This document shows, piece by piece, positions 1 through 9,491 of a stretch of 64,000 nucleotides of DNA. Numbering within the stretch: position 1 is the stretch's first letter; the number at the start of each line of letters is the position of its first letter. The notes under the pieces were generated by a model. That model saw only the letters and a program-made list of their open reading frames with translations. It searched no databases and was not told the DNA's origin. The position numbers were made by a program, and so were the translations under genes. The stretch comes from Pyrobaculum arsenaticum DSM 13514 (GTDB lineage Archaea; Thermoproteota; Thermoprotei; Thermoproteales; Thermoproteaceae), in the NCBI RefSeq assembly GCF_000016385.1, contig NC_009376.1:1240001-1304000 (forward strand), given 5' to 3'.

Positions 1-754
1 CTCTGTAAGCGTTGAGCTTCAGGAATACGTCAGCATACGTCTTGAGCTGGTCGAGATCCCAGTCTGACATCTCTGCGCCGACGCTCCTCTTCGCCGCCTC
101 CACTATCTTCTTGACTCTGTCCTCCGGCGCCTCGGGGGCCACCTTCTTCAAGGCGTCTTCCGTAATCTTAGACCTATGGCCTATGTGGTATACGATAGAG
201 ACGTACTCCTTGTTGTCTCTCACCAACTCCTCAAGTTCGGGGAAGTGGAGGCCGTACCACTCCCTTATCCTCGACGCGATTAGGTTCATGATCTTGTCCA
301 CGTCGTCAAGCGCGCTTATGGCCTGGGCGATGTACAAGTCGCGCTTGGCCACAGCCTGCCTCAGCTTTAACCTCGTTACCAGATCGCTTATCTCGAAGAG
401 GAACTTTGTGTACTCCTCCCAGCTCAGGCCAATGCTGGAGAGATGCCTCTGGAAATTCTGCCTAAACGCCACCAATACGGGGGAGGGGCTCTCGCCCACC
501 ACCTCGGCCCACTTCACCGTGGATACAAGCTTCCGCGCCAGCTCCGGGTCTTCTAGCACAATCTTCTCCGCCCTGCCCCTTAGCCTCTCCACAAGCTTCA
601 CAAGCTCCGGCACCGGGTTGGATTTCTCCAGCTCGATAAGCCTCTCCGCAATAAGTTCAGGCTTCTTCTCGAATAGTTCCTTGTCTACGAGGTTGCCCCC
701 CTCGTCCACCGCGAAGAAGCCGAGAACGTCCGTTGCGATATGTATTTTCGCCAT
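1..754 (-). CDS. nop5: Nop5/Nop56-family C/D-box sRNP core protein (3' end outside window)
   Basis: The reverse strand from the ATG at 754-752 stays open to the left edge, giving 251 residues with the C-terminus missing. The protein begins MAKIHIATDVLGFFAVDEGG and contains the Nop coiled-coil/Nop-domain signature KRDLYIAQAISALDDVDKIM followed by REWYGLHFPELEELV. Nop5 is the scaffold of archaeal C/D-box RNPs: it joins L7Ae to fibrillarin for guide-directed 2'-O-methylation of rRNA and tRNA. A TATA-like stretch at 776-786 lies about 26 bp upstream, inside the 3' end of gatE, so the gene probably has its own leaderless promoter. Fibrillarin is often next to nop5 and could lie just outside the left edge; that cannot be seen here. 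Confidence 0.93.
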   Translation of the reverse strand, partial: MAKIHIATDVLGFFAVDEGGNLVDKELFEKKPELIAERLIELEKSNPVPELVKLVERLRGRAEKIVLEDPELARKLVSTVKWAEVVGESPSPVLVAFRQNFQRHLSSIGLSWEEYTKFLFEISDLVTRLKLRQAVAKRDLYIAQAISALDDVDKIMNLIASRIREWYGLHFPELEELVRDNKEYVSIVYHIGHRSKITEDALKKVAPEAPEDRVKKIVEAAKRSVGAEMSDWDLDQLKTYADVFLKLNAYR

Positions 755-775
755 TGTCTGCAGTTTAGAAACAGG

Positions 776-2602
776 TTATAAATATATCTCGGCCAGCGCC
801 CGTCTTACGTCCTCCACATCCACCTTTCCCCTGTAGCGCCTCATCACCTCGCCCACCGCCTTCTCCTTCCCCACCTGGGCCGCCACCTCGGCCACGATTT
901 TCTTCACCTCGTCGTAGGACATTCTCAACAGCCCCAGCCTCTTAGCCGCTTCCTCGGCCGACTCCCCCGGCTTCATGTTCCTGAGGACCTCCTCCACAGC
1001 CTCCTTGGTTATGACTTTCCTATTCAAAGCGTCGAGAACAGACTCCACCTTCTCGTCGGTGATCTCGACGCCCTCCCTCGCCAAGGCCTTGGAGATGTTG
1101 AGTAGAACCGCGGCTATTTGCTGGGGCGGCACCTCCTTAAACCTCTGGAGGTAGTCCTCAAACTTCTCCAGGTGTGGAGACTTCACCAGCTGAAGCGCCA
1201 AGTCCCTGCTCAGCCCCCTCGACGTGAGCTCCTTGAGCTTGCCCTCAAGGGTGACTTTGGCCACCTCCTCGGCCTTCTTCAAGATCTCAAAAGTAATCCT
1301 TACCGGCGGGAGGTCTGTCTCGGGGTACATCCTAGCCGCGCCGGGCCTAGGCCTGAGAAACCTCGTAGTGCCGTCGGGGTTGGCGGCCCGGGTCTCCTCG
1401 GGCACCCCCCTAGGCGCCGCGTTGAGCCTCTCCACAACCACCCTCGCCGCCTCCTCCAGCTCCCCCTCGTCGACGCCCATGAGCAAGATGAAGCTGTTAA
1501 CCCCCACCCTCGCCTCCACGTCCCTTACCTCGTCTGCTGTAATGCCGTAACCCGGGAGCTCGTCGCTGTGTAGGAGGCCCCCCAGCTCAGTCCAAGCCCT
1601 CACATAGTCCGCCAGCTCAGTGCCGAACCTCCTCCCCGGCTGGACCTCCGCGCCTAGGAGCTTATTGAAGCCGGGGGCCTTCACCGCCACCACCTTCCCC
1701 CCGGCGTCTAGCACCCGCCTCACAAGCTTAGACTTGGTGTTGGCAAAGGCCTGGGTGACGTCGGCGAGGGAGAGCTCCACCTTCTCCACGCCGCGTCTCT
1801 TCAATTCCTCTGCTATTTTCAACAGGCTGAGCTGGCGCGTCGCCTCGTACTCGATAACCTTGGGGATTAGGGACAAGTCGGGGACGCCCTTTATCTCAGT
1901 CTTGGCGCCGCCCGCGATGGAGACGTTGACGTCTTGCCTCACTGTGCCCACGCCCCTCTTGGCCCTCCCCGTTATCTTCACGCTGTAGCCTATAATCCAC
2001 GCCACCTCCTCCACCTGCTGTGGCGCGTAGGTCATGGGCTCCGTGGCGATCTCGATGAGGGGGATCCCCAGCCTGTCCAGGCGGTACACCACAGCTTTGC
2101 CCTCCTCTCCCATCTTCCTCGCCGCGTCCTCCTCGAGGGCTATGGTCTCCACCCCGATGTCGTAGCCCAGGATCTTGGCCCTCCCGCCATACGCCACGAG
2201 CATCGTGCGCTGGAAGCCCGACACGTTGGAGCCGTCCACCACCGTCTTCCTCATCACGTAGATCTCGTCAAAGAGCTTGGCGTTGAACATCTTAGCCACG
2301 GCCACCGCCGTCGTCAAGGCCTCCTCGTCCGGCATGTGGGGCGGCTCCTCGTCAAGCTCCACGAGGCAGGTGGTGTCCCTGTACCCCTCGTATATGTACT
2401 TCCTCCGCTTCCTCACCTCCCACACAACCGCCGGGTCAACCGCCCCCAGCTCGCTGACAGATATGTGCAACCTCCTCTCTACTCTGAAGTGGGGCTCGTC
2501 GTCTCTCAATACCGGGGGGCAGTGGCAGAAGAGCTTGCGCCTCGTGTTGAGCTGTATATGGATTTCAAGTCCGGTTTTCAAGCCAAGCGCCTTGTAGTCC
2601 AC
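776..2602 (-). CDS. gatE: Glu-tRNA(Gln) amidotransferase subunit E
   Basis: The 608-residue product opens with KTGLEIHIQLNTRRKLFCHC, the GatB/GatE kinase-fold signature, and has the GatE-specific middle insertion (about residues 270-420) and a helical YqeY-like tail, close to the usual GatE length. With GatD it converts Glu-tRNA(Gln) to Gln-tRNA(Gln) in archaea lacking GlnRS; GatE activates the misacylated glutamate with ATP. The start is GTG at 2602; a TATA-like CTTTTAAAC at 2624-2632 sits about 26 bp upstream. gatD is not next to it here. The gene ends 22 bp before nop5 and its last codons overlap the nop5 promoter. Confidence 0.95.
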   Translation of the reverse strand: MDYKALGLKTGLEIHIQLNTRRKLFCHCPPVLRDDEPHFRVERRLHISVSELGAVDPAVVWEVRKRRKYIYEGYRDTTCLVELDEEPPHMPDEEALTTAVAVAKMFNAKLFDEIYVMRKTVVDGSNVSGFQRTMLVAYGGRAKILGYDIGVETIALEEDAARKMGEEGKAVVYRLDRLGIPLIEIATEPMTYAPQQVEEVAWIIGYSVKITGRAKRGVGTVRQDVNVSIAGGAKTEIKGVPDLSLIPKVIEYEATRQLSLLKIAEELKRRGVEKVELSLADVTQAFANTKSKLVRRVLDAGGKVVAVKAPGFNKLLGAEVQPGRRFGTELADYVRAWTELGGLLHSDELPGYGITADEVRDVEARVGVNSFILLMGVDEGELEEAARVVVERLNAAPRGVPEETRAANPDGTTRFLRPRPGAARMYPETDLPPVRITFEILKKAEEVAKVTLEGKLKELTSRGLSRDLALQLVKSPHLEKFEDYLQRFKEVPPQQIAAVLLNISKALAREGVEITDEKVESVLDALNRKVITKEAVEEVLRNMKPGESAEEAAKRLGLLRMSYDEVKKIVAEVAAQVGKEKAVGEVMRRYRGKVDVEDVRRALAEIYL

Positions 2603-2641
2603 ACAACTCCGGTACTGGCAGTTTAAAAGAATTCACGGCCC

Positions 2642-3184
2642 CTAGCCCTCCCTATACGTGAAGTAGGCCCTCCAGCTCTTGGGCCACCCACGATACAGCG
2701 AGTGCACCCTCTCCCAGATGTAATACCCCACGAAATACCACGGCCAGTCAACCGGCGTCGGTATGACGTAACCAAAAGTGACGATGCCAAAAGGATGAGG
2801 GACAACAGCCCTCCAAAGAGGGGAAGCAAAGAGCAACACAACGCCGGAAGCCACTAGGCCCAGTATGAAGAACACCAGCGACTTAAACCTATTCCAACCG
2901 CCCCTAGCCAACAAGAGCGGCGTCGCCAGCATAAACCCGATGTGCAACAGAATGGCAAAGGCAACGGCCACCTGACCCCTCACGAAGACCCCAGCCACAA
3001 GAGCCGCCATCCACGGCAAAAGCCACCTCCTGCTATACGCACAGCCAAAAGCCGCGAAGTAAGACACCACAGCGGCGAGGAGAAGGCCCTCCCACAAAAA
3101 CCTAAAAACAAGCAGATGCACCACAGAGAAAAAACCTAGAAAGATACCCATCCGAAAAAAAGGGAGTTTAAGAAGACTACCCAT
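2642..3184 (-). CDS. Multi-pass membrane protein, unknown function
   Basis: From the ATG at 3184 the product has 180 residues and five or six hydrophobic segments, with many Trp and Phe residues and a charged C-terminus. I do not recognise a family. The ATG overlaps the stop of the upstream secreted-protein gene by 8 bp (ATGGGTAG), so the two are probably co-transcribed and translationally coupled. A longer ORF starts at 3211, but that extension only reads over the end of the neighbour. Coupling to a large exported protein suggests a role at the membrane with it; this is inference. Confidence 0.7.
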   Translation of the reverse strand: MGSLLKLPFFRMGIFLGFFSVVHLLVFRFLWEGLLLAAVVSYFAAFGCAYSRRWLLPWMAALVAGVFVRGQVAVAFAILLHIGFMLATPLLLARGGWNRFKSLVFFILGLVASGVVLLFASPLWRAVVPHPFGIVTFGYVIPTPVDWPWYFVGYYIWERVHSLYRGWPKSWRAYFTYREG

Positions 3185-5396
3185 ACGATGAGGGAGTGCA
3201 CTTATCCACATATATATTCCCTATCTCTTGCTTGCCGCATGTAAAGGTTCTGAAAATGTGTATATTCTGAGTACTAAGAGTAATAGGCGTACCATCTAAA
3301 TAAGACTCGTCATTGTCATAATAACGATCGCCCAAGCACCACATATAGACGCCTACTTCATACACAACAGGTTGGTATAGGCTTATGTATGAGGCGATAC
3401 TTGCTCCATCTATTGCAATTGCCGAGGGCGCAAATGGACCTGGACGTATTATATAACGCACGACGTAGGGATCAGACGTATCTGCTACGATATCGACACC
3501 GGAGGCTGACTGTAATAAATCTATTGCAAAGATAGCCCAGCTAATAACCTTTAATACACTTGACGCCCGCTTAGCAGTCTCTTCAAAAATATTTGAAATG
3601 AAATCCACTACAATATCTAGGTATGATATAACCTGCCCTGAAGCGCTCTCTTGATAGGCAGCAGGAAGGCCATGGAGACTTAACATGACTGGCACACCGT
3701 TGGAATATGCCCTCACGCTTATTTCAATACGTCCACAGTGGAACATGCCCTCATACTTACTTACGCTAATCAGAACGTGTGGCTTTATGTAGGAGGAACC
3801 ACGTTCCGTGATCATTACATTCACCTTGCTACCGTAGTAGACGGTACCCATGTTGTAATCAAAATATGAGCCGAATGCAGATGCGGTGTAGTACAACCAG
3901 TTAACTGCATAGTCTCTGAAAATTGAGGAGGTTCTTGCGTTCATTTCTGGCCTGTATATCCCCTCTACTCTGAAGTTCTGTATTGTAATTCCTGAGCTGT
4001 ATGTCGCCGTGTCAAAGGGTCCTACGAAGATTGCGTGTAAAGAGCCGCCTATGTACAGCGACGATCTTACTGCGACGTCCCACGCCCCCGTGAGCATCGT
4101 CGGCATTACCACGTAGTACCAACAGCCGTCTGTGCCCAGCATCCGGCTTATTGTACCTATGTAAAGTGGTCCCCAGTAGATGTTAATGCTGGCGGGAGGG
4201 TTAGGGGAACAAGTCCTGAGCGTTATTACTGCCCTGGCGCTCCCCAGCGCGTAGCCTGGCGGCGGGGTGAAGCCTGGAATGGCTAAATAAGTGCCGTTGT
4301 AGAGGATGTCCGCGCTATAAGGCATGATGGTGGTCCCTTTTCCCGGCGATTCTAGAGCAAAGGGCTCACCGTAGGACTTCGCCGGCACTGCTGTGTATAT
4401 AAAGGCATCTATGATGTACCTCCCGTAGACTGGATACTCATTGCATATCCTTATGCGGATTTCCTTGTCTATGTCTCTCCACTGGCTCAGGTCGGCGATG
4501 AGTATGTGCCATGGCCTCGGCGGGTTGGGGATTCTGTATACGTTGGGGTAGTACGCCCCGCTGAAGCTTAGACTGCCGAGGTATGTGCCGTCTGTTCGGT
4601 AGACATCGGCGGTGATGTAGAGCCACAGCTCGCTGGCGCCTCCGTAGACCTCGGCGCGGGTGGCTGGGCTGAACACTAGGGCTACCCAAGAGGTGCCGTT
4701 GGGGAGGATAAACCTACCCGTGGCGCAACTACCCCTTGCGGTCTGCGAGCTGATGACGTAGCCGTCTGTGTTCCTGAGCTTAAATGACGCTATTATTGTG
4801 CCGGAGAAATCCCTAAAGAGGCTCTGCGAAGGCTGTATTAGCTGGAATGCCGGCTGGGTCAATGGCGGAGGGCCAAGCCGCTCGGCTGCCCCCTCGGCGG
4901 GAGTCTCCTCAGAGGCCACCTCCCTCCTCGCCACCACCCTCCCCCTTATCAATTCGAAATCCTCTGTTAGCGGCAGCGGGGGCAAGGCCATGGGCTCATC
5001 CCTCACGTCCACAATTGTCACGCCATGTCTCCTCCCCCTGGCCTCCACCTCTATGTACACGCCCTTTTTCACCCTCGCCGGACGCGTCTCACCTGGCTGG
5101 AAGCAAATCAGCCCAAATAACTCCGTGGGCAACACAGTGATGTTGCGGACTGAGGGGTTTGTGGAATTGGCTTCCCACACCCCGATTATCCTTATAACAG
5201 TGCCGTTTGTGTAGATCTGCGAAGGTATCTTCTCGCCTCTGTTTACGACGTAGGCACCTATAAACGGCGGCGAGCCCTTGAAGCCCGCCTCAGCCGCGTC
5301 TATGCATATGAGCTGGGGCTTGCCTACGCTCTCGGGAGGGGCTGCCATTACATATATAACCAGCACTAACGCCCAGAACAAGACCGCACGCAACAT
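3177..5396 (-). CDS. Large secreted protein, unknown function
   Basis: The start chosen is the ATG at 5396, which gives 739 residues and an N-terminal signal peptide (MLRAVLFWALVLVIYVMAAP). A TATA-like TATTTAAATA at about 5411-5420 lies 20-25 bp upstream, while the 33-residue extension of the longest ORF is Pro/Arg rich and would hide the signal peptide. The rest is rich in Tyr, Ser, Thr and Ile with scattered N-x-S/T sites, as in extracellular archaeal beta-rich proteins; one hydrophobic stretch (VLKVISWAIFAIDLL) lies near the C-terminal third. I recognise no catalytic motif. The C-terminal third has lower GC than the N-terminal part. It is followed by an overlapping small membrane-protein gene. 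Confidence 0.75.
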   Translation of the reverse strand: MLRAVLFWALVLVIYVMAAPPESVGKPQLICIDAAEAGFKGSPPFIGAYVVNRGEKIPSQIYTNGTVIRIIGVWEANSTNPSVRNITVLPTELFGLICFQPGETRPARVKKGVYIEVEARGRRHGVTIVDVRDEPMALPPLPLTEDFELIRGRVVARREVASEETPAEGAAERLGPPPLTQPAFQLIQPSQSLFRDFSGTIIASFKLRNTDGYVISSQTARGSCATGRFILPNGTSWVALVFSPATRAEVYGGASELWLYITADVYRTDGTYLGSLSFSGAYYPNVYRIPNPPRPWHILIADLSQWRDIDKEIRIRICNEYPVYGRYIIDAFIYTAVPAKSYGEPFALESPGKGTTIMPYSADILYNGTYLAIPGFTPPPGYALGSARAVITLRTCSPNPPASINIYWGPLYIGTISRMLGTDGCWYYVVMPTMLTGAWDVAVRSSLYIGGSLHAIFVGPFDTATYSSGITIQNFRVEGIYRPEMNARTSSIFRDYAVNWLYYTASAFGSYFDYNMGTVYYGSKVNVMITERGSSYIKPHVLISVSKYEGMFHCGRIEISVRAYSNGVPVMLSLHGLPAAYQESASGQVISYLDIVVDFISNIFEETAKRASSVLKVISWAIFAIDLLQSASGVDIVADTSDPYVVRYIIRPGPFAPSAIAIDGASIASYISLYQPVVYEVGVYMWCLGDRYYDNDESYLDGTPITLSTQNIHIFRTFTCGKQEIGNIYVDKCTPSSYG

Positions 5397-5524
5397 ATCA
5401 AAAAAAACACGGTATTTAAATACTTTGTGGTTCTGGTGCCTCGGGTCGAGTAGCGGAGTGCGGGGCTGGTGGAGGGGCGCCCGGCCGGCGCTCAATTAAG
5501 ATAAATTAAGGCTTATGAGTTGTT

Positions 5525-6211
5525 GTGGGGCGGCGTCTTTCGCAACATTTCCTTCGGGATAGGTCTGTGGCTGAGTTTATCGTTGGGCTCGTCCCTGGGG
5601 GGCTAGACGTCATAGAGGTGGGGCCGGGAACCGGGGCGCTGACTTTTCCCCTGGCCGAGAAGTCCAAGACGGTGTACGCCATAGAGCTGGACAAGTCGTT
5701 GGCAGAGCAGCTAAGGGCCCGGGCGCCTCCCAACGTCGTTGTGATTTGGGGCGATGCCCTGCAAGTAGAGTGGCCAAAGGCAGACTTCTTCGTCTCCAAT
5801 ATGCCCTATTCTATCACGTCGCCCCTTCTCCTAAAGCTGGCTAGGCATAGGCTACCCGCGGTGGTCACAGTGCAGAGGGAGGTGGCAGAGAGGATGGCCG
5901 CGGTGCCTGGCACTGAGGAGTACGGGCGGCTCACCGTGGCTATTCAGTGCATGTATGAAGTTGAGGTTGTGAGGGTCCTCCCTCCCCGCGTCTTTAGCCC
6001 GCCGCCCAAGGTGTACTCCGCAGTGGTTACGCTGAGACCTAAAGCACCGTGTGTAGACGACTTTGAGGCCTTTGAGCGCTTCACCGCCAAGTTGTTCTCT
6101 GCGAGGAGGAAGACGCTGAGGCGCCTCAAGCTGGCCCAGTCGGACAAACGGGTTTACCAGCTGACTGTGGAAGAAATAGTAGAACTGTTCCAATCATCGC
6201 GTAGTATTTAA
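5525..6211 (+). CDS. ksgA: rRNA adenine N6,N6-dimethyltransferase (KsgA/Dim1)
   Basis: The 228-residue protein starts GRRLSQHFLRD, the classical KsgA N-terminus, carries the SAM motif EVGPGTG at residues 31-37 and the adenine-binding motif NMPYS at 92-96 (usually NLPYS). It dimethylates two adjacent adenines in the 3' hairpin of 16S rRNA. It is shorter than bacterial KsgA (about 270 residues), with a reduced C-terminal domain. The start is GTG at 5525; an AT-rich TAAGATAAATTAAGG at about 5497-5511 is the likely promoter. The RNase Z gene follows 21 bp downstream but has its own TATA box. Confidence 0.94.
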   Translation: MGRRLSQHFLRDRSVAEFIVGLVPGGLDVIEVGPGTGALTFPLAEKSKTVYAIELDKSLAEQLRARAPPNVVVIWGDALQVEWPKADFFVSNMPYSITSPLLLKLARHRLPAVVTVQREVAERMAAVPGTEEYGRLTVAIQCMYEVEVVRVLPPRVFSPPPKVYSAVVTLRPKAPCVDDFEAFERFTAKLFSARRKTLRRLKLAQSDKRVYQLTVEEIVELFQSSRSI

Positions 6212-6232
6212 AGCCCCACCGCCTCCCAGCCA

Positions 6233-7096
6233 GTGCCTCTCCTTAAGCTTGTCTTTTTAGGCACAGGCGGCGCCGTGCCGCGGGCAGACAGAATGCTACC
6301 TGCAATATACCTAGAGGACTGGCTGGGACACAGAATTCTCCTGGACGCTGGTGAGGGGGTCCAGTACAGGCTTTTCCAAATCGGCGTGGCCCCGTCCTCG
6401 CTGACCCTCGTCGCCGTGACGCACATGCACGAAGACCACGTGCTCGGACTCCCGGGGCTTGTCATCACTGCAAAGTTCCTTGGGGGAAAGGTCAAGCTAC
6501 TTGGACCGAGGTCGGCCCACGGCATTTTGTCTAGACTGGGAGTAGATGTGGCGGATGGCTACGACGGGGGCCGCCTCAGAGTTAGGTGTGTGGAGGTTTG
6601 CCACACAGTCGACGCTTGTGGCTGGTTGCTGGAGTGGGACGTTGGGTATAAGTTGGATTTGAAAAAGGTGGAGGGCTTGCCTAAGTGGGCTTTGACAAAG
6701 CTGATAAGGGGGGAGGAGGTGGAGGTGGGGGGGAGAGTGATTAGGCCTGAAGAGGTGGCTGACCCAGCGCATAAGAGGTATAGGAGGCTTCTCTACACCG
6801 GCGACACGGGCCCATGCCCCCGAATGCTAAAGACTGTGGGGGAGGTGGACGTCCTCATACACGAGGCTACCTTTGCCGACGATGTTGATCCCAATAAGGC
6901 ACATGAGGAGGGCCACTCGACTGTTGCCGACGCAGTGGAGGCGGCCAAGGCGCTTAGGGCGGGGGTGCTGGTTCTTACCCACATAAGTGCCAGATACACC
7001 GACAAGGCTAGGCACCGCCAGCTCGCCGGGAGGGTGCCCCCACCGCCCCATGTTTACGTACCCGACGATTTCGACACGCTTCTAGTCCAGCTCTGA
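6233..7096 (+). CDS. rnz: Ribonuclease Z, tRNA 3' endonuclease
   Basis: The 287-residue metallo-beta-lactamase protein has the zinc motif HMHEDH (H64, H66, D68, H69) followed by GLPGL, and later YTGDTGPC, IHEATF and the HIS box LTHISARY, in the order expected for RNase Z. It removes the 3' trailer from pre-tRNAs. The start is GTG at 6233; TATTTAAA at 6205-6212 is centred 24 bp upstream, inside the last codons of ksgA, so a leaderless transcript is likely. The gene ends 5 bp from the convergent methyltransferase gene. Confidence 0.94.
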   Translation: MPLLKLVFLGTGGAVPRADRMLPAIYLEDWLGHRILLDAGEGVQYRLFQIGVAPSSLTLVAVTHMHEDHVLGLPGLVITAKFLGGKVKLLGPRSAHGILSRLGVDVADGYDGGRLRVRCVEVCHTVDACGWLLEWDVGYKLDLKKVEGLPKWALTKLIRGEEVEVGGRVIRPEEVADPAHKRYRRLLYTGDTGPCPRMLKTVGEVDVLIHEATFADDVDPNKAHEEGHSTVADAVEAAKALRAGVLVLTHISARYTDKARHRQLAGRVPPPPHVYVPDDFDTLLVQL

Positions 7097-7101
7097 AAGG
7101 C

Positions 7102-7860
7102 TTACAGCTTCTTAGCGACGTATATCACCGTGGTGGCGAATGGGGCTAGGGGCTTTAGAAGATCAAGCTTTTCTAGAAACTTCGTTTTGAATGACCTCTG
7201 GAGAATCCTAGTGGGGAGTACAGGCATTATGTATATTGGCCTAGTCTCAACTATTTTGAACCCGGCGCCGTGAAGCGCCGACTTCACGCTGAAGTATGTG
7301 TAGTAGTAGAAGGGTATCTCCCCGTCTATTGATTCCCAGACGCCGGCCACGCGGCCCTTTGTCAGCGCCTCTTTCAGCTTGCCCAAGCCCTGGAAGAGAA
7401 GGTATTCGTAAAGCATGTCCAAACACAAGGCGTTGTCTATATCAGCTATCAGGAGGCCCCCCTTCTTAACTGCGTGGGATATGCGCCGCAACGCCTTATC
7501 GAGATCGCCCATGTGGTTGTACACGCTACCCAGCGCAGTCACGGCGTCGAATCTCCCCGCGCCGGCCGAGGGCAAAGCTGCGTCACCCACCACTTTGTCC
7601 TCGCACCTGCACCGCTTTACCGACATGGGGGAAATATCCAGCGCCACAACCCTCGCCCCCCTCTTCGTCATGTAGGCAGTCCAGAACCCCGTCCCCGCGC
7701 CAATGTCCAGCACGCGCATTCCGGCGTTTATATACTTGTCGAGGACCTCGCCGATTTTCCTATACAGAGTTCTGTAGTACTCAGTCCTGAGGTATTTGTC
7801 CTCGTATCTCTGCGCGGCGTGGTCGTAATACTTCGCGACGACCAGCGACGCCGCCGTCAC
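7102..7860 (-). CDS. SAM-dependent class I methyltransferase, substrate unknown
   Basis: The 252-residue protein has a Rossmann-type SAM site, VLDIGAGTGFW at residues 50-60, then acidic motif II (VVALDISP) and motif III/IV (RFDAVTALGSVYNH), as in UbiE/Methyltransf_11-type small-molecule methyltransferases. The C-terminal part (AGFKIVETRPIYIMP) is typical of the group but not diagnostic. The GTG start at 7860 overlaps the TGA of the upstream PIN-ATPase gene by 4 bp (GTGA), so the pair is an operon. Nothing nearby reveals the substrate. Confidence 0.8.
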   Translation of the reverse strand: MTAASLVVAKYYDHAAQRYEDKYLRTEYYRTLYRKIGEVLDKYINAGMRVLDIGAGTGFWTAYMTKRGARVVALDISPMSVKRCRCEDKVVGDAALPSAGAGRFDAVTALGSVYNHMGDLDKALRRISHAVKKGGLLIADIDNALCLDMLYEYLLFQGLGKLKEALTKGRVAGVWESIDGEIPFYYYTYFSVKSALHGAGFKIVETRPIYIMPVLPTRILQRSFKTKFLEKLDLLKPLAPFATTVIYVAKKL

Positions 7861-9416
7861 CTAGGCTCTATTCTGAAATCCACTGAGAGCTTCCGCCTGA
7901 TTTTCTCCAGCTTGGTGACGCCCCGCGAGAGGACTACGCCAAGGTACTCCTCAGGCACCTTGACTACTATAACGCCGTCGCGCTCCTCTAGTTTGATCTC
8001 GTGAGGCGGCACGTACCGCTTAAGGGCAGACACCACCATGGAGTAGACCTTTCTGCTGGGACCCATGGCGACTGCCTCTCCCCTCTTGACTGGGACCACG
8101 AAGGTCTCCTCGCCGAAGACGTATATCTCGTACTCCACCTCGTCTGTGATGAAGTCCTTCACCAATATCACCGGCCTCGCCAAGTCCTCCTCCCGCATCC
8201 CCGCCGGCACCTTCACGACCATGGACAGGGCGTAGACCTTCCTCACCTCCCCGTCCTTCATGAAGATGACCGTGTCGATTATGGAGGGTATCATGCCCAG
8301 CTCCACCCTCCTTATAAACCGCTGTATCGCGTCAATGGGCGAGGTGGCGTGGACGATGCCCACCATGCCGACCCCCGCCAGCCTCAAGTCCACGTACAGC
8401 TGGAAGTCAGCCGTGTCCCTCATCTCGTCGAAGATTGTGTAGTCTGGGCGAGACAAGAGGAGGAGGTCGTGGATCTCCTCAGATGTGGCTAAGTTCTTCG
8501 ATATCTGCGTAATGGCAGGCGGCAACACCATGTCCCGGGGCGATTCAATAGTCTTGACGATTTTGCCCTTGCTTAGGTAGAACTCGGCCAGGGCCTGGGC
8601 AAAGGTGGTCTTCCCAGCACCTGGGGCGCCGGCAACCAGTATGCCCTCGGCGCTTTTCTCAAGCCGCTCGAGGACCTTGGGGGGCAACCCATAGTCCTCT
8701 ATCTTCTTTCTCACCACAGGCTTCGTTGCGGTGATCTCAAGCCTCTCCGACACAGGCGGGAACACAACAACCACGCGGTATTCCTTGTGTTGTATGATAA
8801 GGGAGTGGGGCCTCCTAATCTCGATCTTGGTGCGTGGACTAAGCTTCGAGGCTTCAGCTATCAGCTCCCTTACAACTATCTCCAACTGCTTACGGCTCAG
8901 CGGTTCGCTGGACAGCTGGACTATCCGCCAGTTGCCGGGACGCCCAACCTTCCCTAGCGGCGGGAGGCCCTCCTTCAAGTGGACGGACATCACCTCCGGC
9001 CCGAAAAACCTCTCCAACGTGAGGACCTCCCTCGTCTTCCCCAGGTAGAGTACCTCTACGCCTTGCAACCTCGCCGCGTCTCTCGCCACCTCGTCGCTGG
9101 TGATGTAGATACAGCCGTTCTCCTTGGCGAAGCGCCGGGCATAGATGTTGAGCTCCTCGGGGTCGACCTTCCTGTTGAGGCTCACCGTTTCTATCTTGAC
9201 GAAGTCGGAGAGGCCGAGCTTATCCACCACCTCGTACAGGTCTTTAAGCTCTTCCACCCCCACAATGCCGATACCGTCGCCCTGCCTGGCCAGTGATGTG
9301 AAATACTCCACCATTTCCGAGAGGAGGAAGAGGGTTCCCCTGACTCTTCCGCTGACGACGACCTCCTTCAACGTCCCGTCGAGCACAGCAGAGCTGTCGG
9401 CAATGTATCGATCCAC
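7857..9416 (-). CDS. PIN-domain / VirB11-like ATPase (COG1855 type)
   Basis: The 519-residue protein has an N-terminal PIN-like domain (YIADSSAVLDG, with D7; later acidic positions in ITSDEVARD near 107-113), a central linker, a Walker A motif GAPGAGKTT at 263-271, then a GspE/VirB11-like ATPase core with an acidic Walker B stretch (YTIFDEMRD), and a C-terminal KH/R3H-like tail (IVVKVPEEYLGVVLSRG). This is the archaeal PINc-ATPase family; its cellular role is not settled. PIN domains are usually RNases, so ATP-driven RNA processing is an inference. Start GTG at 9416; TTAAAAATTT at 9441-9450 provides a TATA box about 25-30 bp upstream. Confidence 0.88.
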   Translation of the reverse strand: MDRYIADSSAVLDGTLKEVVVSGRVRGTLFLLSEMVEYFTSLARQGDGIGIVGVEELKDLYEVVDKLGLSDFVKIETVSLNRKVDPEELNIYARRFAKENGCIYITSDEVARDAARLQGVEVLYLGKTREVLTLERFFGPEVMSVHLKEGLPPLGKVGRPGNWRIVQLSSEPLSRKQLEIVVRELIAEASKLSPRTKIEIRRPHSLIIQHKEYRVVVVFPPVSERLEITATKPVVRKKIEDYGLPPKVLERLEKSAEGILVAGAPGAGKTTFAQALAEFYLSKGKIVKTIESPRDMVLPPAITQISKNLATSEEIHDLLLLSRPDYTIFDEMRDTADFQLYVDLRLAGVGMVGIVHATSPIDAIQRFIRRVELGMIPSIIDTVIFMKDGEVRKVYALSMVVKVPAGMREEDLARPVILVKDFITDEVEYEIYVFGEETFVVPVKRGEAVAMGPSRKVYSMVVSALKRYVPPHEIKLEERDGVIVVKVPEEYLGVVLSRGVTKLEKIRRKLSVDFRIEPR

Positions 9417-9491
9417 TGAGGCCTTGTTACAGTTGTGTATAAATTTTTAAGCCTCCGCCGTGCAAGCGCCCCTTGCGATGTAAAAAATGAC

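Noticed and set aside
12..836. 274-codon + strand frame at the left edge
   Set aside because: It is the reverse of nop5; the minus strand gives clear Nop5 sequence and the + frame has no motif.
1934..2626. 230-codon + strand frame inside gatE
   Set aside because: Shadow of gatE with no start context; His/Arg-rich translation typical of GC-rich antisense frames.
5423..5500. GC-rich stretch between the secreted-protein gene and ksgA as a possible structured RNA or tRNA
   Set aside because: No tRNA arms, C/D or H/ACA boxes could be drawn; GC-richness alone is not evidence.
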